A stretch of 64,000 bases of DNA from Penelope pileata (Eukaryota > Chordata > Aves > Galliformes > Cracidae): assembly GCA_013396635.1 (NCBI GenBank), contig WBMW01003834.1, positions 734,541 to 798,540 on the forward strand, in the 5' to 3' direction. The position numbers were made by a program, and so were the translations under genes. Numbering within the stretch: the first letter of the stretch is position 1; each line of letters starts with the position of its first letter. Under the pieces are notes generated by a model that was not told the DNA's origin, searched no databases, and saw only the letters and a list, made by a program, of their open reading frames with translations. This document shows, one piece after another, positions 11,601-26,600 of the stretch.

Positions 11601-14600
11601 ATTTGCATTTACAGGGAATGCTTAACTGGGTCTATTATTAATGCTTCAGCAATTTGACAGTGCTTCAGTTTTAGCGTTACAAACACTGTAATGATTGAGT
11701 GTTCATGTGTGTTACTTACGTTTACTCTGAAATCTTATTTTACTTTTTTAGTGTGCATACAAAGTGTCCTTCCACAGGTCTTTTAATATTAGGATATACA
11801 AAAACCCACTTATTTCTGAGCCTGAAAGTTTATTTTCATCTTTTAAAAGAGAAAGATTTATGGAGCAAACCTTCCTTCACAGCTTACCTTTGGTACTCGT
11901 TTTCTTGGTAAAGTTAAATTGATGTAATTATTAAAGATGAAATTTGATGATTTTGCTGAACTAAGATCATTACTTTCTCCATTTTGTTTGTCCCCAGCAT
12001 CTGTTAAAANNNNNNNNNNNNNNNNNNNNNNNNNNNNNNNNNNNNNNNNNNAAAAAAAAAAAGACTGCTTAGCATATTTATTCAGATTTGTTTTTTAAAC
12101 AGTTTGCCAAAGCCACAGTTTTTCAGTTGAGTAGTGATAAGAATTTTCTATGAGAAACTCAGGCAAATAAAAATAAATGCATACAATTCGGGGATGAGCT
12201 GTTAAAAAAAAAAAAAAAAGAGTAGAAAAACAAAGGAATGGACATGACTAAGCCAGTCATCCTTAACAGAGAATGACTCTTACTGACCTTATAGATGAAC
12301 TTAATGATTTCAAGCAGCAGTTATTCAACTGCTTCTGTTCTCTGAAACCATCAAGGACTTGCCAGATCTTGGTCTCCCATCATGTTCTTTCCCCTTTGTT
12401 TTTCTAAGCACAAGGTAGTTATTACAGACATGTTTGTTTGCCATAATGGCTCAGCCGGGAAACGGCTGTTGGCTCAGGAGAAGTGTTTGTGCGCAGCCTG
12501 GATGAAGTGCTCCCACTCCCCAAATTTGCAAGAATGAGGAGCAGTCTGGATTCAGCTTACCTACTGCCTGCAGAGGTGTGCCTCTGAACAGCTCGTAAAA
12601 CTTGGAGAGGTACATGACCATGCTGAGCTTGTCAGGCTCCCCGGCTGACCCCACCTCCTTCCCTGTGATCATAGGGGGGATCCCGAATTCCCGCTCAGCA
12701 ACATCAAATGCCAGTTGGTTGTTTTTGACAATGTCCTCTTCGTTCAGAGCATCGAAGTCTCTGTGGGGGAGAATGCACTGGCATCAGCAGCAGTTTGCTC
12801 TCTGCCCCCCTTGGAAATGCACAGGGCTCCCTTGTATGCCAGAGGGGTGCAGAACAGCAACATGAGAGAGGGCACAGACATTTCACCACGTCCAGGCTAT
12901 GAAGGCTATACAATGCCAAAGGTAAGATTACCACAACAAGTCTTGTTAATACAAAGCTAGCTTTTAAATGACACTTCTGACAAAGCCTGTTTCACTGGAC
13001 AGGATTTTGACATAGTCCCAGAAAAAATGATTCCCTTATTTATGAAAAAATGGCATTTCTTCTCAGAAATGCTAAGAAATCTCTTTACTCTCCAAACACA
13101 ACTCTACTACTACAGATTTCACCTGTTAGCAATTGGCTCTTCAGTTTTTATTAGTTTTATAAAGCATCAAAGCCATGAGGAGCAAATTTAAGCTAGCATT
13201 TTAGGAAATAAGCATGCTATGTGTGTGAGAACATGCAAACACACAGAGGCACTGCATTTTTCTTTCAGGCGTTACATGCACAGTTTGAATGAGGAGCTCC
13301 TGCCCATGTCATAACCAGATTCATTCGTGCACTAAATAAGTATATCGCGCAGATGGAACTGCATTACTGTTCTCTAATCCATTTTCTATGGGACTTATTC
13401 TAAGACTCCGATCCCTTGAACCCTTCCAAACTTCATGATTACAATAAATGTGAGTTAGTTACAAAGCTCCAGGCAGCATAGTTTCTTTCTCCTCACGAGG
13501 AATGTGAGTTTTTGAATCCCCAAAGAATTTCTCTCTACACTCAACACCCATTTCTGGGGAAAGGGGCTGCACAAAGCCCTCTGCCCCAGCTCTGCCTGCA
13601 GGCTGCAGGCAGCCACCTCGCTGGCCTGCCCAGTTCTCCAGCAGTCCCATTTAACACAAAAAGCCAAGGAGATCTGAAAACATGTTAACAAAACAGCAGG
13701 GCATCTGTTAGCTCAGAAGATAGATCTATCAACTTCCTAGAGAGCAGTGCTTAAGAGGTGTACTTTCCACACACAGCAAAGATGACTTTGCTTTCTCCTC
13801 TCTCTCCTATGGCTACAAAATGATCCATAACTACATTTTATTTTATTTTTCACAACTAAATTAAGACAAAAAAAAAAATCAACCTTTTTCTTACAACGTT
13901 AACTGTTCCTCTGACAAAGCTATACAAATAAGTTCCCTTGGCATTCCTCCTATCTTTTTTCCAAACTATCACACCTTGTTAAAAAAAAATTCAATGATTT
14001 CTTTCACTTGTCTACAATAAAGGGAAGCTGACAAAAATTCATCCAGGACTCCTAAGTCTATGGGTGAGTAACCTCTGTAGAAAGGCAAGAGAATGCACCC
14101 ACTGCATTTTGGAGACTCGGGAGAGGGGAGAAGAGCCACCCCATCATAGGTGTCATCAAGCAAGCCCAGTAACCCACTGCCAGCAATGCTCATTCCTGCC
14201 ACTTGTTACACACCAACCCTCTTGTATCTAACTGAGGAATCTTATAAAATATTCATACATAAGAAGTCAGGCCTCATAGGGCAAGGACCCCAGAAACAGT
14301 AAAAATGGGGATGCTGGCATATGTTTGATCCCTAGAGCAGCTGATTTTCAAGGTCAGCCCTTGCTGCAGAGCCCATGTCCCAGGACTCTGTGTCCTTCTG
14401 GATAAATAGCCATGCAAGGCTGCCACCTCCCACAGCACCTCTGTGGCCCAGGGTTGGCCTACACTTCTATCGTGGCAACAACTACAGCATGCAGAGGACA
14501 GCTCATTTAAGACTCATCCAAGTATTTCTGTAACTCATGACATTGCCATTACAGCTGTGGTTTTAAATGTACCCTAAAAACCTGTCTTGAGGGACCTGGG

Positions 14601-17600
14601 AATACAACTCATGTTCTCTGAGCACTGCAATTTTCATTTTAAACAGCTGTTTGACTCCTATGAACATGATTACAAGTCATAAAGTTCAAAGCCTTCCCAG
14701 CTTTTTGAAAGCATGTGTATTTCATTTTAAGTGACATGCAAGGACATGCAGGGGAAAGAAAAAGCAAAATAAAAACAACCCCACACCCCTGACCCCCAAA
14801 ACCAGGCCACAGTGTCCCCCTCATTGCAAAATCAAGCAACAGAAGGGAACTGTAGACTATCAGTGTTCTGGGTGCTCTTACACTATACTTCGGCAAACGC
14901 CTAATGTAGTCTACACTTAAAAATCTACGGGTATCACTTACATGAGGTCAGGCCTGAAGCGATGGATAATTGCACACAATGCAAGGCCACTTTTCCAGGA
15001 GGTAGTCAGGTCTGTGACATTAACGTTACGGTACCCTTCTGTCTGTTTCTGACACCAGGTCAAGAGCTTGTTAGGTCGAATATCTGACTCTGCAGTTAGA
15101 AAAGAGCAAAACTTAAATCAATTTCTGTACGCTCAGAAAGCTCCAAACATTTAGCTACAAACGTGAGATGTCACATACCACGTCTTGAGAGATTCACTGA
15201 TCTTCTAATGGAGCTTACTCTTTCAAGAGAACACTGCTGTAACTCATTGGTAACATATAACTGCCTCACCTACAAGTAAAAGGTGATATGCAACACATTA
15301 GAATTGCTTAGAGAAAAAAAAAATTCTTTCTGGGTTAACTTTATCAACAGCTAGGATCTAAACTAAGAAGTCGCCTGAAGATTTCATTTATGTACTATAT
15401 GTGGTCCTTTGTGGACAAAAAAAAACCCACAATAATAGCAATGACCGGTGATTTCACAAGCAAGTCTTTTTAAGTACTGACCTGGTGAGGTCGAACACAG
15501 CTTGAGTTCAAGTTTGGGTATCTTGTTCCTGGGTCAATGGTATATTGGTCAAAGTTCTTGTTAATATTTTCAGGGGTAGTCTGAGGCAAAAGTCGATAAA
15601 TACTCTCTCTTACAAAGAAAAAGATGCAAAATAAGTTGATTATAACATATTTATTATATAAAAAGAATATATTTTTTTTCCTGTTACCTGCACCTTTATT
15701 TTGATTCTGTCAGGACAAGTGTCACGCACTAAATGCATTATGCATTCATCCCATTTCTTATCCCCACTCAGCAGGAAAAGGATGCCAGATAGAAAAAGGT
15801 CAACAAAAAGACAGACTCTTAGAACTTATGCCCATATTTTCCTGAGGCAGGAAGAGAGCAAGAAGAAGAACTTAAAAAAAAGGAGGTTACATCATGCAGT
15901 CATCTGGTTTTGCTTTAACCTCCACCCAAGGAGCAACTTCTTTACCACATAACAGCACAAAATCCCGTCATTCTGTAATTCCTATAGCCACCACAGCCTT
16001 TTTTATTATGCTGTTCAATTTTCCATTTGAGACTACGCAGTGTTTGAGTCATCCCACAGGCTTCTATCTTAAAGTTCCTCAAAGCACGGTACTTTGTAAT
16101 GATCCTACTCGCACTACCACAACCATGACTATTTCTACTGTCTACCCCTAAAACAGCCTGGGCAGCAACAGGAGAGCAGGGCAGCTGCTGTCAGGACCAA
16201 AGTCAGCAACTTCAACCATTAGAACACTGCCACACAAGGATTACTGGTGTAGTTAACAACAGGTTTTGCTCTGGTCAAAAAGACATTACACAGAGAAGCT
16301 TATGAGTCAGCATTATGGCAATTGATCCTTGCCACACATTTACCAATCTAAATAGAGAGGGCACCAGAACTACTAAGCTAAAATGCCAAGTTAAAGTCAC
16401 AGATACTGATAACAAAAGCTGCTGGTTTTGAAGTATTTGTTTACATTTGTTTCAGTAATAAGCTACTTTTTGTTGTTTAAATTAAACAAAAAAGGCACAG
16501 TTGTTGAGATGGCTGGAGGGTTAGTCCTTTTAACAAGTTAGCTTTGATTTTTTCCACTCAAGGATCATATCTAATTTTAGTCATCCATAATTTAAATTAG
16601 GAATTTAGATCCATGTCATGCACTTCACTGGATCTCTGTATTAGTGCAGAGAAGCTTGCAAAGCAACAGCCTACTGCTATTGTAAATTGTTTAGTAACCC
16701 AAAAGAAGGGATAATTTCAGCCCAATGCCATTGCAGGGAAACAAAATATTTATCCAGCTGACATTTCATCTTCCACTGCCTTCTACCAACACTGCAACTC
16801 CTTAAAACACTCTGCAAATGAAGACAAAAGCAGTACTCACCTTTCAGCAAGGATTTCTAGTGGGGGTTTTCCTTGAGCCCAGCCCCGCACCATCCATGCA
16901 GTATCAAAAGCAGCTAGGAAGCCTCTTGCACAGCCAGTACCCATTGGCCAGAAAGGCTGTAAGAGGCATTTATATTTTAATTCCTATTATTCCTTAAGGT
17001 CTTATTACAAAACTAACTTGGAACGTGAATTTGGAGTCTAGGGTTTCACACTGTCTTAGAAAAGCAGCCTAGAAAGCGTTAAAATGCAATCCAGTCAACT
17101 CCTGTGGTTTCTAGAGGTTTCTCTTCACTAAGTCTTAGGTAACGTGCATTCTCCTCTTTTTTTCCTTTTTTCAAAATTATTCATTGAAAAATAGATTTCT
17201 GAAACTCAAAAAGTCTGAGGAAAAAAGAAGATTCAGAATAATCAAGAATCAATCAAGTTTAAAAAAAAAAGAACAAAATGCGGGAGGACAGGAGGGGAAA
17301 TGATGTCTTTATTTTAACCTCATAATTCTCATTTGGACTGTTTTTTGAAAGACTTCAGACTGTCAGAATGAGTAAAAAATAAATAAATACGTATCCATTA
17401 GCTGTAACACACTTTTCACTTTAGAAAGAGAACATATTGAGGAAAAGAGACTGCAGTAAAATTTGGACAAAGTTTTTCCCTCTGACTGAAGTCAGGAGAG
17501 TTATGCCATGCACCTAAGCTGAGGACACACAGCTCACAGTTTTCAGACAGAAATAAAACTTGCATAAAGCAAAAGAGAATCTCGGCCATGACTGTCAGCC

Positions 17601-20600
17601 AAGCATTAGTTATGGCATGAAGTATGACATGAAAAAAATAAAATAGAATACAAATTTAAAAAGCCTTTTCCAAGGAAGGTATGTTTGTTTCAGGACATGG
17701 AAGAGAAAACAAAGTTTGTTTGGGTAAGCAGATGAAAAGGCTAGATTTAAAAACAAAACAGAAAACGATTTGGAAAATAAGACTGGATGTACCTCAAGTA
17801 AACTATCTCCAACAAGTGCAACCAGGAGCTGATGTCTGTGCCTTTCTCTCACCAGTGCAGCGTTCTCAGATGCATACATAGATGTAAAATCAAACATTGC
17901 TACATCTGGTTGGCCATAGTGATTAATTGCAAAATCTAAGGAAGGTAGCTGGTAGTTGGTCGCAAAGTCAGCAGCTTCTCTGGCGTAGGACAGCAAATTG
18001 CTCTGGTTCACATTTTCCCCACTGAGGAGCAACTCAGTATCAATATAGTCCTGCAACAGAGAGGTGCATAGGATTAGATTCTTTGACTGTCCTCTCTGAA
18101 TTGGAAAGCTGCTATCTCCTAGTATCAGAGTGGCAACAAACATCTCCCAGCATAAAGAACCAACAGAAATTTGTGACAATCTCTGAAAAGTTACTACGCA
18201 AACATAGGCTATTTTACTACCCCAAACAGGATCTCTCTAAGCCAATACTGAAAAGCAGCTTTATTTGCAAAACAAGATGACAGAGCTGCCTAGTTGCTTC
18301 TTGGCTATGTGTTTTTTTCATAACTTCAATTCTATCAAAATATGTGATCAATATCACTCCAACTTTTTTTTCCTATGAATGCACCCAACATATGAAGCCA
18401 CACGGGAGTAGAAATACCAATGAAAGAATGACATAACATGCTACTTTCAACCTGAAGGTTTTTTTTCCAACCAGCATGGTAAAGGACATTCCTTGTACAG
18501 GTCATCCTATTTAAAACCAATGATTATTAATAAGGCAGTTTCTATTTACAGCTTAATTGTAGATGAGACCCCTAATCACAAGGATGATGTCACAAAATTG
18601 CTATGTGCCCAGCTGTCTGTTGGCAGATTGCTTTATTTGCTCAGATATGAAAGGCTCAGGGAAAAGACTGCCAGGCCATGGACACAGCTTCTCTTCCTAA
18701 ACTCCCCAGTCCACCTGCAGATACCAGCCCCTCAGCCCCAGGGGCCACCTCCTGCTCTCCCATCACCTCTGGGACAGCTGCCCTTCACCTCTACTCCTCT
18801 GGCTATTTCCTCCAAAAAGGCTGAAAATTGTGGCACTGAGTTAAATGGCCCCATCAGAAAGAAGTCTTCTGACAGCTCCCTACAAGCACTTCCTCTGGGA
18901 AATTATACTTGACTGTTTTGGCACTGTCCTACTTTGCAAGAAAAATTGCCTACTACTGTGTTTCCAGGAAAAGAAATTTAAACAGCGCCAGAACACTTTC
19001 TAGAAACAAAGGAAAACCACCGCCCCATCTTAGGGAAGGGAATAAATAAATAAACAAAAGAAAAAGAAAAAAAATAATGCCTTTAAAAAGGCCTCAGAAA
19101 TTCCCAGGTACTTTTGAAAGTCCAGGCCATTGTGTTTATGGACTTGCTCTATCAGATTTCATTAACTTTGGAGAATTTGCAGTTTAACCTGGGGTAGATT
19201 TTAACACTTCCTTGTTTGCCTGATATAACTGGACTTAGCTTTCCTAGGTTAACCTTTGAGTACATTAGGTTTTTATTTTTTATTGTGGGGACCACATCAT
19301 GCATTTCCAAGGTGAGTGAAGATTCCATTTCAGCCAGTCTCAGAACTGGCAAATTTCAGAAGTATCATTTTCAGCTGTCTACAGAAACTTTGTGCTGACA
19401 GAGAGGAAAAAAAGACTCAGTCAACAGAGTAAGATCTGAGCAATCTGAGCTTTAATGAAGTGACCTAGTAAGTCCATAAACACCTTCTATAACATGGAAC
19501 AACATTTATGCAGATGTTCACACTCATTCTGTGCCAAGTAAATGAAGTAAGGTTTTACCCACAATTTTTACATACATTAATAATCACTCCTTTGTCCAGA
19601 AGACTCTGTTTTTTTGCTGTCATCACAAAATAATGAGTGCTATCTTTGTAGTAAACAATATTCTCCAGGTCAATTCCTGAAAGATAATATATTCGTTATT
19701 AAGTACCATGCATTTGCTGTCATTTACTAATGATATGAGATTGAGGCCCACAACTTCCTTCTTGGAATTCACTCACTTTCCCAAGGAGATTGGCCTTACC
19801 CCACAAGAGATTGTCTCCACATAATTTAAAGATACTTGGAATTCTACTGAAGAATAGCCATTTAACTACAGCCTTATTAATCTTCTGAGGTTGAAAAGGA
19901 GAATAAAGGGAACAATATGCTTTATAGGTTGCTAGAACTCTGGCATTGGGTCTAACTAGGAGTTTTGGTGTCAGTTACAGTAATAATAACAATAAATTAG
20001 CTGTAAATCAAGAATGGAATTGTTTGTACTGCCAGGGGTTGTAACTATTCTGAAATCTTTTTTCATACAGATACATTTCACAGTTTATATTTTAAGCATT
20101 TATGGCAGTTTATCAGATCTATGCATCAGAAAGCAAGAACAAACTTCTCTTAGAAGCGCAATGCCTTTTTCACAGGGTTTAAGCTGTTCAGTATGTGAAC
20201 AGTTAAAACAAAACAAACCATACCTTAAGGGAAATCAAATCTTTGGACACTGAAAAAGCTCTTCTAAAGTTGTTGGACATTGCAGATGTTTTTAGATTTG
20301 AGAAAAATTTAAACTTTATAGTAAGCAATGACATGGCAACACCCAAGCTAAAAAAAAAAAATCCCTCCGTGCCATAAATGGTGAATAACTTCCCTTGGTA
20401 TCATCAGCATTTTATCACTTTCTTAACGCAATACATTCGAATTGATGCTAACTGGAACAGTAGAGTGGCCTGGCAGATAAAGACTTCCTCTACCGGCTCT
20501 TGTCTTTAGCTGTTAAAAAAATGAGGATCCACCCACCTGTCTCCTCTTTAAGGTCCTGAAAGAACTTCTGATTGAAGATGAAAGCAACACCACTGATTTC

Positions 20601-23600
20601 TTCTACCTTAGCTTCTGCAGTGGTATTTCTGTTTATAAAATTGGCAGTGATAGCTATAGCCAGCTTTCCACGGAACTCCTTTCTCCTAAAACCTAGCAAG
20701 CAAAGAAAACAAATAGAAACACTGAAAACTTCACATCAGACTTTGAGGGAGGGTCAGCTGAAGGCTACTCGGTCTAGTCCCACATTTCATCAAAGAACAC
20801 AATCAGCATATTCTGTCTTTCCTCCAAAATTCCCTTCAATGCAAAGTCTTTTCTCCCCAATCCCAGCTGCAAAAATGAAGCTGTAAAGTATTCAAGTTTC
20901 TTTTAAAAAACAAACAAAAAGCCAAAGAAACCGACACAGGTCTGGAGGGGAATTATGGGAAGAAATAGAATGTGAGAAGAAGTTAAGGAGAAATGACGAC
21001 TAAAGAAAAACAAATTGGAAATAGTGCTGATAAATTTAATGAACAGAAACATTTTTAATGTGCTGAGTAATAAATGGGATGTTTGTTAGATGACTAGTAA
21101 ACAGTTCATGAAAAAATAAATCATTAGTCAAAAGCAGCAGAGAAAATCTCAAAAAACAGAAACCTCTATAGCAGCGCTTAGCTGTACACACTAACAACTA
21201 ATGAGCTGTACACACTAACTAATGTGAGTTTTCAAAGATTGTAAGGGTTGAAAAATTATTCAGTGAATTAACTGTTATTTCCAATGTGAGCATTCAACAA
21301 GCACAGTCACTTGCGTTCTTGATCCATCCTACCTTGCTTCCTTTCACAAAAACGCCTGCTAAGTACCAATCCTGCAATCACACATTCAGTTTTTCTCTTC
21401 GTGTATTCCCTTTATCAGTAAGTAAATTGTGAAGTAGGAAAGAGGGTTCCTGGAATATTTTCAGCCAATCGCATATGACTTTTCAGAGAATACTTTCCAA
21501 TAAGAAATCAATCAGCTATGGTTTTTTCTTCTGTGTACTTCTTGATAGATTCTCATTATTTCATTTGGATAAATCTAGCATGAAAATACCAGCTTCTGTA
21601 TGTAAACAATCTTCAGTGCATCAGCTATTTCCTCAGACCGTGTTACAACGATAACCATCAACTTCTCAGTTGAGTCTGCAGCTAAGGTAAGAATAATTTA
21701 ATTTTGCGGATACCTGACTACTTAAATAGTGTTTTATAGGGAATAAACAGACAAGAGTGTGAAAATTTTTCCAATAGAAGATATTGTAAGGAATTAACTC
21801 TTAGTATATTGTGTTTGGCAGACATAAGAAAAAAAACAGATAAACTAGGAAGCTAATAAAAAAGGGAAATGGAGTATTTAGTGAACTGAAATTAACATGG
21901 GTATAATTAAAGCTACAAGGAAGGCATATAATTAGGTAACAAGCTTGTCCATGTGATACAGGAGCAGCTTAACTAGTGTCTCACTAACAAAGACAGCTCA
22001 AGCAGTTCACATTCTCAGCAATGACTCAAGTCCATGAAGCACTTTTTTTTTTCACCCCCTTACAACAATTTACTATCTCTGCAAATTGTTTTCAAAGTAA
22101 CTGCTTCCGAAGTTAAATCATATTTACACAAGACTGACACCTCTGATGCCTCAAACACCTGTCAGTTACCTTCTGTTCAGTAGATCAAGCATACAGTGCA
22201 GACCTATGGCACAACAGCATAGGCGATAAATTCCTGACAGGCATTTTGTCAGTCCCCTTCAAGTTAAATCATCGCATAATTACCTAGTACTGAAGCAAGC
22301 CCAGTGAAATCATGTTATATCTTGGAGGCAAAGCAGATAGACACAGTGCTGAGAATCAGTCTTGACATTTAAGTGTCTTTATTTTGAGCTACAACTTGAC
22401 AACAAAAGTAGAAGATAGCACATAAAAAAAAATCTAGTTTTCTCAGACATCACTGGATTGAAAGGTAGCCTGTTGCTTTTTGTTCTCCCCTGACTTTCAG
22501 GTCTTCCAATATATGCTAAAAGGAAAAAAAATAATGTGGTTAAAAGCACACATTCACCTACCTTCTAATGTGTTTCTGCGGCCATCTGCACCAATAATAA
22601 CATCAAATTCATATTCCGACAAAGGGTGATCCACAGGGAGAAATTCAGCCCTCCACCCTATCTCTAAAAACACAAAGAATAATATTTATTCATTCTTCAG
22701 AAAGACAGTGGAGAAGTGTCTTCAGAGTCTGAAGAAAAGGCATCAGAATAAACGGTCTGTTTCTCATTCAAACAGACTTGCATTCTGCCTCAGACCAATG
22801 CAGGCAAGTCCAACTGCAGCCAAAGCTATGTTCAGACTGTATTAAGCAACATGTCAAGCTCATAAGCTGACAGCAGAAAAGAGAAGCCTTTATTTGGATC
22901 ATCTAATGCACAAAACTTCCTCTAAGACCCACATAACAAGTACATACTTAAACACTTCATTCTTACAAAAACAGTCTCAAAATGACCTTATTAAGAGAGA
23001 ACATATGCATAGTAACACGAAGAGATGGGTTTTAAAAGAAGAAAAATAGCCTCCTCTTGTCAATGCTTTTAATTCTGTCTTTTAAGTGGAAATTTAACAG
23101 AAGCATAGTGATGAAGCTAATCTTCACCTTTGCACTAACACAAAACTGATTGTCTGAAAACGTTTGTATTGCTCATATTTAAAAGCTACATAATACGTTC
23201 TAACTACTTTCAACTATCTATTATTTGTTCTGTTGCTGCTACATGAACATTTACAGGGAAGTAGCATAGTATTGTAATGAAGTAAAATTTTAAAATATTC
23301 TATTGCTACTACTTCCTCAGTAATAATACACAGATTTCTTTCTTTATTTCATAGAAAAATCTTGCATAAGATGGCTGATAAAAATGTGAGCCAGTGGGAG
23401 TGGTATAAAATGTGCAAGCAAAATGAGGCCCAGAGAGCTTAATCCATTTTCCCCATTTATATTATCAATCAAAAATTATTTTTGCAAAAAGATACCAGAA
23501 AGCCACACCAGACTCCATACAAAGCCTCGAACACATGCCAGAAGGCTAAGTGCAAAACCTCAACTTTTCAAGCTGAATCATATTTTAAGAATTATCAGAG

Positions 23601-26600
23601 CACTGTCATGATACTTATCATGTCTACAGTTGCATATAGCAAACCTTGCTAAATAGAAAGGGTAAAAGATTCCAGTTTCTTTAAGGAGATTACTACTACC
23701 TCGAGGGATTTCTCATAAGGCCTGACATAAAAAGAAGTTACTATGTACAGAATCACACTATGATAAACAATACTTTGATTTTCTTGATCTTCAGGGGGTT
23801 CCACGACTTTCACAAATTCTAGATTCACATGGATTTCAACTCCTAGCATAAGTGCAACTTTGAAGAGGATAAGTTGAAGTTGTCGAATACCTGTAGATAT
23901 CAAGTGAAGACATATTTAATGCATAAGCAAGTACACCTGCTGTCAACATACCATCCAGTCGAAGCTCATTGTTAACAAAAGCACATAGCATTGTTATTTC
24001 CCGTATTGTGATGGACTGAAATGTTGCAACCAACACAGGATATTGTTCACTTTCATTTCATTTTCTACAGTCTCAGAGGTAATATAACTAAATTTCTGTT
24101 GTTTTCTTAAATTTTTAAAAGCTTGCCTTCTTAATGATATTTAAGGTATTTGTATACCCAATATGTTGACCATCTGAAGACAGAAAATTTTTACAGCACA
24201 AAAATATTTCCCTGTAAAATATCACACTTCTGAATATTTTCTCATTAAATTAGGAGCTGCATCTGCCTTCAGCACACTAGAATGAATATCAAGATTCTTC
24301 ATACAGCTGTCATAAAAACCTATTGTTTAACAAGTCCAGTCAAATAAACTGCTCCATCAGACTGCCATTTGTCCAACTGTCATTTTGCCTAAATCAAACC
24401 TTTTTTCCTTTTTCCTTTTTTCTTTTTTTTCCCCTCACTTCTCAATGTGCATACACACATTTAAGGCAGATGAGCTTCCAGCCAAGTGGAGAAAGTCTCC
24501 ACTCTCCATTAATCTGATGTCCATGTTCCTCTTATCTGAAAAGGATCCATGCCCTTAGGTACTTACTGATGTGATCAATGGATCCTGCACAGAATTTTCC
24601 ATAAAATTTCTTTGCTCCTAGTCCCCGGAGGTCATGGATTGTAAATGGCCAGAGATGCAACACATTGTTTCTTGAAAAAGTGTCCCGCTTCTCCACGACG
24701 ACGACTTTGGCTCCCAGGAAGGCAAGTTCTATGGCAGTCCGCAAGCCACATGGGCCTCCTCCAATAATTAAACACTACCAGAGAAAAGAAGAAGTTTGAC
24801 ACAGGGTTTGGTACTGATTTCTAAATTATCTCTAACTTATTCTATTGTTATGACTTGATATTCAAGACTCATGCTACCAAGAGTGTCTTCAAGTCAATTA
24901 TTTAAATCAATAAACATTGACATTTTGTTTTTGTGGGGCATTCAGACAATTTACAAAAGAGGACAAAATGTTCTTCATGCAGACATGAGAACATCCAACA
25001 AAAAAAATGTGACAGAAAAAACTGCAGAAAGCCAAACACCTCTTAGCATCTGCTTGAATATGTCTAACACACATTTAGCGTTTCAGAAGTGCTTGCAGAA
25101 AACAGTACTACATCTACACAAAAAGGAACAGAAATAAGTGGTATTTCTGCAGGCTTTATTTATTCAGAAGGAATTGGTGCACATTTGCTAGAGCTGCTAG
25201 TTCAGCCAGCAGCCCTACTGTATTAGTTGCTCTCTCCTTCAAATGGGGGAGCATCCTGAATATAAGAGCCTAGTTCTGATGCTGCTGGAAGACAGGGTAC
25301 ATCAAAAGAAGTCAGTGGACGTTTCCCCTTTCACGAGAGGTGGGGAACTTGGCATGCTTTATTCCACTTCACACAGTGGTCAACATCCTTACCTTCAGGA
25401 AGGTCACTTTTTTGGGGCTTTCATCTGAGTTTGAGCACCCTCAGAAAAACAAATGTAACTATAAAAGAGAATTCTCACCTAAATTTTAGCTGACAGCTGT
25501 GAGTTCTCACAGGTTAACAAGCAAAGGATTTCCAGAAAACAACTAATTAAAATCCAAACATGAAAAACACCACTGCTCCTAAAAACACACAACTACACAA
25601 AACCTACACCATCAGCTCAAGCAATGGGCTTGGGCCAGGGAACAACAAGGTGGGCATGAGCTGAGGGGTGAGCTCTGGATCCAAAGGCGAGCCATGCTGC
25701 ACTGCAAATCCAAGGCCATTATCTCACAACCCAGACATGCTCCTATGCGCCCCGCACACATAGCCAGACAGTGATTACAGTTTCAAAGCAAGCACAGACT
25801 GTATCTGGAGTCCCATTGGATACGAGTCTGGTTTCCATTACAGTTCTCTTTTGTAAAATGGGGTCATTTATTTATTTTGGTTTGTTCATTTGTTTTCAAG
25901 TTTAACTTCTTAAAAATTATCTGGCGCTGACTTTTGCCCATGACTTTTGTCCAAGCAAATCGTAAAAGTGTAAAAATGGTTTTTCATTTAATAATGTAAA
26001 GAGCTCACATTCCCACTGAAAGAAAAGCTCCTGTGAGGTGCTTTTAGCAAATGTTTTGTTAACTAGTTATTATACAAGTTATAGTGAGGTTGTTGTATTA
26101 GACATGCCCTTGGCTTTCTTCCTCCTAGAAGAACATACCTGATTCATAGTATCAGAAGAATACTCCTCACTGCATGCTAAGTAGTAAGAAAACATCAACA
26201 GACACAATTACATAAAGGAGGAAAATAGGGTGTCCATGCTTCTGGCTGCAGAAGAGGATCACTGACAGAGTCTGGGTCACTTCTTTTCTGCACATACTTG
26301 CCATGATTAACACAGGAACTCCAAGTTCTGACAAGCAAGTGACAGCCTTCACAGCTACACAGACTTCCAGCATTGTTTAGCAAGCAGATAGAAACATTTT
26401 ACAAATCAAGACCATACATGGTTTGATATCAGTTTTTTTTCTTTTTTTGGCAGGGGTGGGGTTTTGTTTTGTTTTTCTAACAAACTGTATTATATATAAA
26501 TAAATGCAACTTAAGAAAAAAAAAAGTCTTTTGAGATTTAGTCATAGTGGATCTTGCCAAGTAATAAAACCCACAGAAAGCATTGCTAGTTGGTCCTGGT

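Larger units (their letters stand above)
12001..12560 (-). other. MICAL2 intron 12 with assembly gap
   Basis: A short intron containing the 42 N gap and a poly-A run. Its true length is unknown because of the gap. Confidence 0.85.

Noticed and set aside
18493..18912. Plus-strand open frame of 139 codons in intron 6
   Set aside because: No family match and no splice or promoter context. The proline-rich part follows from a C-rich stretch.
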